Of a stretch of 36,550 nucleotides of DNA, positions 35,890-36,550 are shown in pieces. Below the pieces are notes generated by a model that was not told where the DNA came from, did not search any database, and saw nothing but the letters and a program-made list of their open reading frames with translations. Positions within the stretch are counted from its first letter, which is position 1, and every line of letters starts with the position of its first letter. Made by a program: the position numbers and the translations under genes. This stretch comes from an uncultured Pseudomonadota bacterium (GTDB lineage Bacteria > Pseudomonadota > Gammaproteobacteria > Enterobacterales > Succinivibrionaceae), in NCBI GenBank assembly GCA_900319705.1, contig ONPL01000007.1:1-36550 (forward strand), written 5' to 3'.

Positions 35890-36351
35890 ATGGGCGGCGT
35901 AACCTATACAGTCTCATGTCCCGAATGCGGGAAAGTCTACGAGATCGACTACGGTGCGACCGCCCTTTACAATCCGGTAAGTCTTTTTGTCACCAGTACT
36001 GAAAACGGCGGCAGACCGCTGCTGGAGTTTCTGGTATCAAGCAAAAAAATCAGAAAAGAGGCTTTTGAACTGGCGGAACAGGGATATACCCTGGATTTTG
36101 ACTACGAGCATAAACTGTACTACTGCAGAAAATGCCGGAAAATCTACAGCAGATTCTATTTCCGTCTTTACAAAAGGAACAGCGACCACACCACCGACAG
36201 CTACGAACCGAAGTATATCTGCTGCCGCTGCCACAATCAGCTCGAGCAGATCGAACATGACGACTGCCACAATATCGAAGTCAGCTGCCGCTGCGGCAAA
36301 ACTTTCACACTTGACATCGACAGTGATGATGAACCGCTGGAATGGATGTAA
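35890..36351 (+). CDS. cysteine-rich zinc-ribbon protein of unknown function
   Basis: I do not recognise the family. The 153 residues carry a CxxC pair at Cys10/Cys13 (SCPECGKVYEIDYG), another at Cys79/Cys82 (YYCRKCRKIY), CCRC at 111-114, Cys126, and CRC at 133-135. This looks like two zinc ribbons, one split by a helical insert at about 45-66. The C-terminus is acidic. There is no signal peptide. It has a GGAAG ribosome site and lies 23 bp behind purM, so it is probably co-transcribed where E. coli has purN. Zinc binding is inferred from Cys spacing; any tie to purine synthesis is only positional. Confidence 0.75.
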   Translation: MGGVTYTVSCPECGKVYEIDYGATALYNPVSLFVTSTENGGRPLLEFLVSSKKIRKEAFELAEQGYTLDFDYEHKLYYCRKCRKIYSRFYFRLYKRNSDHTTDSYEPKYICCRCHNQLEQIEHDDCHNIEVSCRCGKTFTLDIDSDDEPLEWM

Positions 36352-36456
36352 TACTGCTGTTTTCTGATGCATTCTTTAATGTCACAGACATTTGATTATT
36401 GAGACAGATCAAAAACTCATCTCCCGTTTTTCAATATTTCTTAGTTTAGATTTTTA

Positions 36457-36462
36457 TATAAT
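36457..36462 (+). promoter_or_regulatory. candidate -10 box before the last gene
   Basis: A perfect TATAAT lies 38 nt upstream of the ATG at 36501; no good -35 is seen. The 8-bp palindrome ATGCGCAT (36479-36486) sits between box and start. Confidence 0.4.
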
Positions 36463-36500
36463 GTAGAATCTTGAATCGATGCGCATTCGAGGTTAGTTTT

Positions 36501-36550
36501 ATGGACAGTTTCAACAATATTTCAAAAACCATGGGTTTGTGTTCCTGCAA
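36501..36550 (+). CDS. 5' end of an unidentified gene, cut by the window edge
   Basis: An ATG with GAGGT 8 nt upstream opens a frame of at least 16 codons beginning MDSFNNISKTMGLCSC. The TATAAT box at 36457 supports a real gene start. Too little is present to identify it. Confidence 0.5.
   Translation, partial: MDSFNNISKTMGLCSC

Overview
The window reads as a chromosomal segment of a gammaproteobacterium. Glk, IscS, Tgt, PurM, Ndk, RlmN, MalFGK and BepA all align closely, from memory, with their Escherichia coli counterparts, and three blocks keep enterobacterial gene order. The moderate GC content, the reduced loci and the glucokinase plus maltose-transporter theme would suit an anaerobic Succinivibrionaceae-like lineage (Aeromonadales), but that placement is inference. 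I see no rRNA, tRNA, CRISPR array, insertion sequence, integrase or phage gene.

Layout. 1-1300 (minus): crr (IIA-Glc) overlapping a small zinc-ribbon gene, then a TSCPD-domain gene. 1377-2657 (minus): thrC. 2658-3216: gap with a start-less 75-codon open frame, then rimO (plus) with its own promoter and terminator, then a lone family 2 glycosyltransferase. 5890-7427 (minus): glk followed by a flavin-reductase-like gene. 7676-9233 (minus): ndk-rlmN. 9358-13949 (minus): a TPR-like lipoprotein gene, trmJ, iscS and pepB packed as one operon. 14221-19635 (minus): queA-tgt-yajC-secD-secF. 19923-25085 (minus): malE-malF-malG-malK in one direction. 25629-28531 (plus): a YejM/PbgA-like gene and cnoX. 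28679-29809 (minus): perM. 30130-32278 (plus): a His/Pro-rich lipoprotein gene and bepA. 32298-34518 (minus): a DUF2066 gene and hda. 34829-36351 (plus): purM and a cysteine-rich zinc-ribbon gene. The window ends inside a gene starting at 36501.

How the genes fit together. trmJ-iscS-pepB-ndk-rlmN and perM-bepA-hda-purM follow E. coli order with many intervening genes missing. The first block is a collapsed isc locus: iscR, iscU, iscA, hscB, hscA, fdx and iscX are absent, and IscS lacks the C-terminal tail that binds IscU in E. coli. The maltose transporter, glucokinase and IIA-Glc form a sugar uptake and control theme. YejM-like, BepA, Sec and the two lipoproteins point to envelope biogenesis.

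The most interesting signals are the reduced isc locus with a tail-less IscS; a His-rich lipoprotein whose reading frame continues past an amber codon into more His/Gly sequence; a terminator-like hairpin between malE and malF; an orphan crr tied to a zinc-ribbon gene; and a 12-bp perfect inverted repeat in front of ndk.
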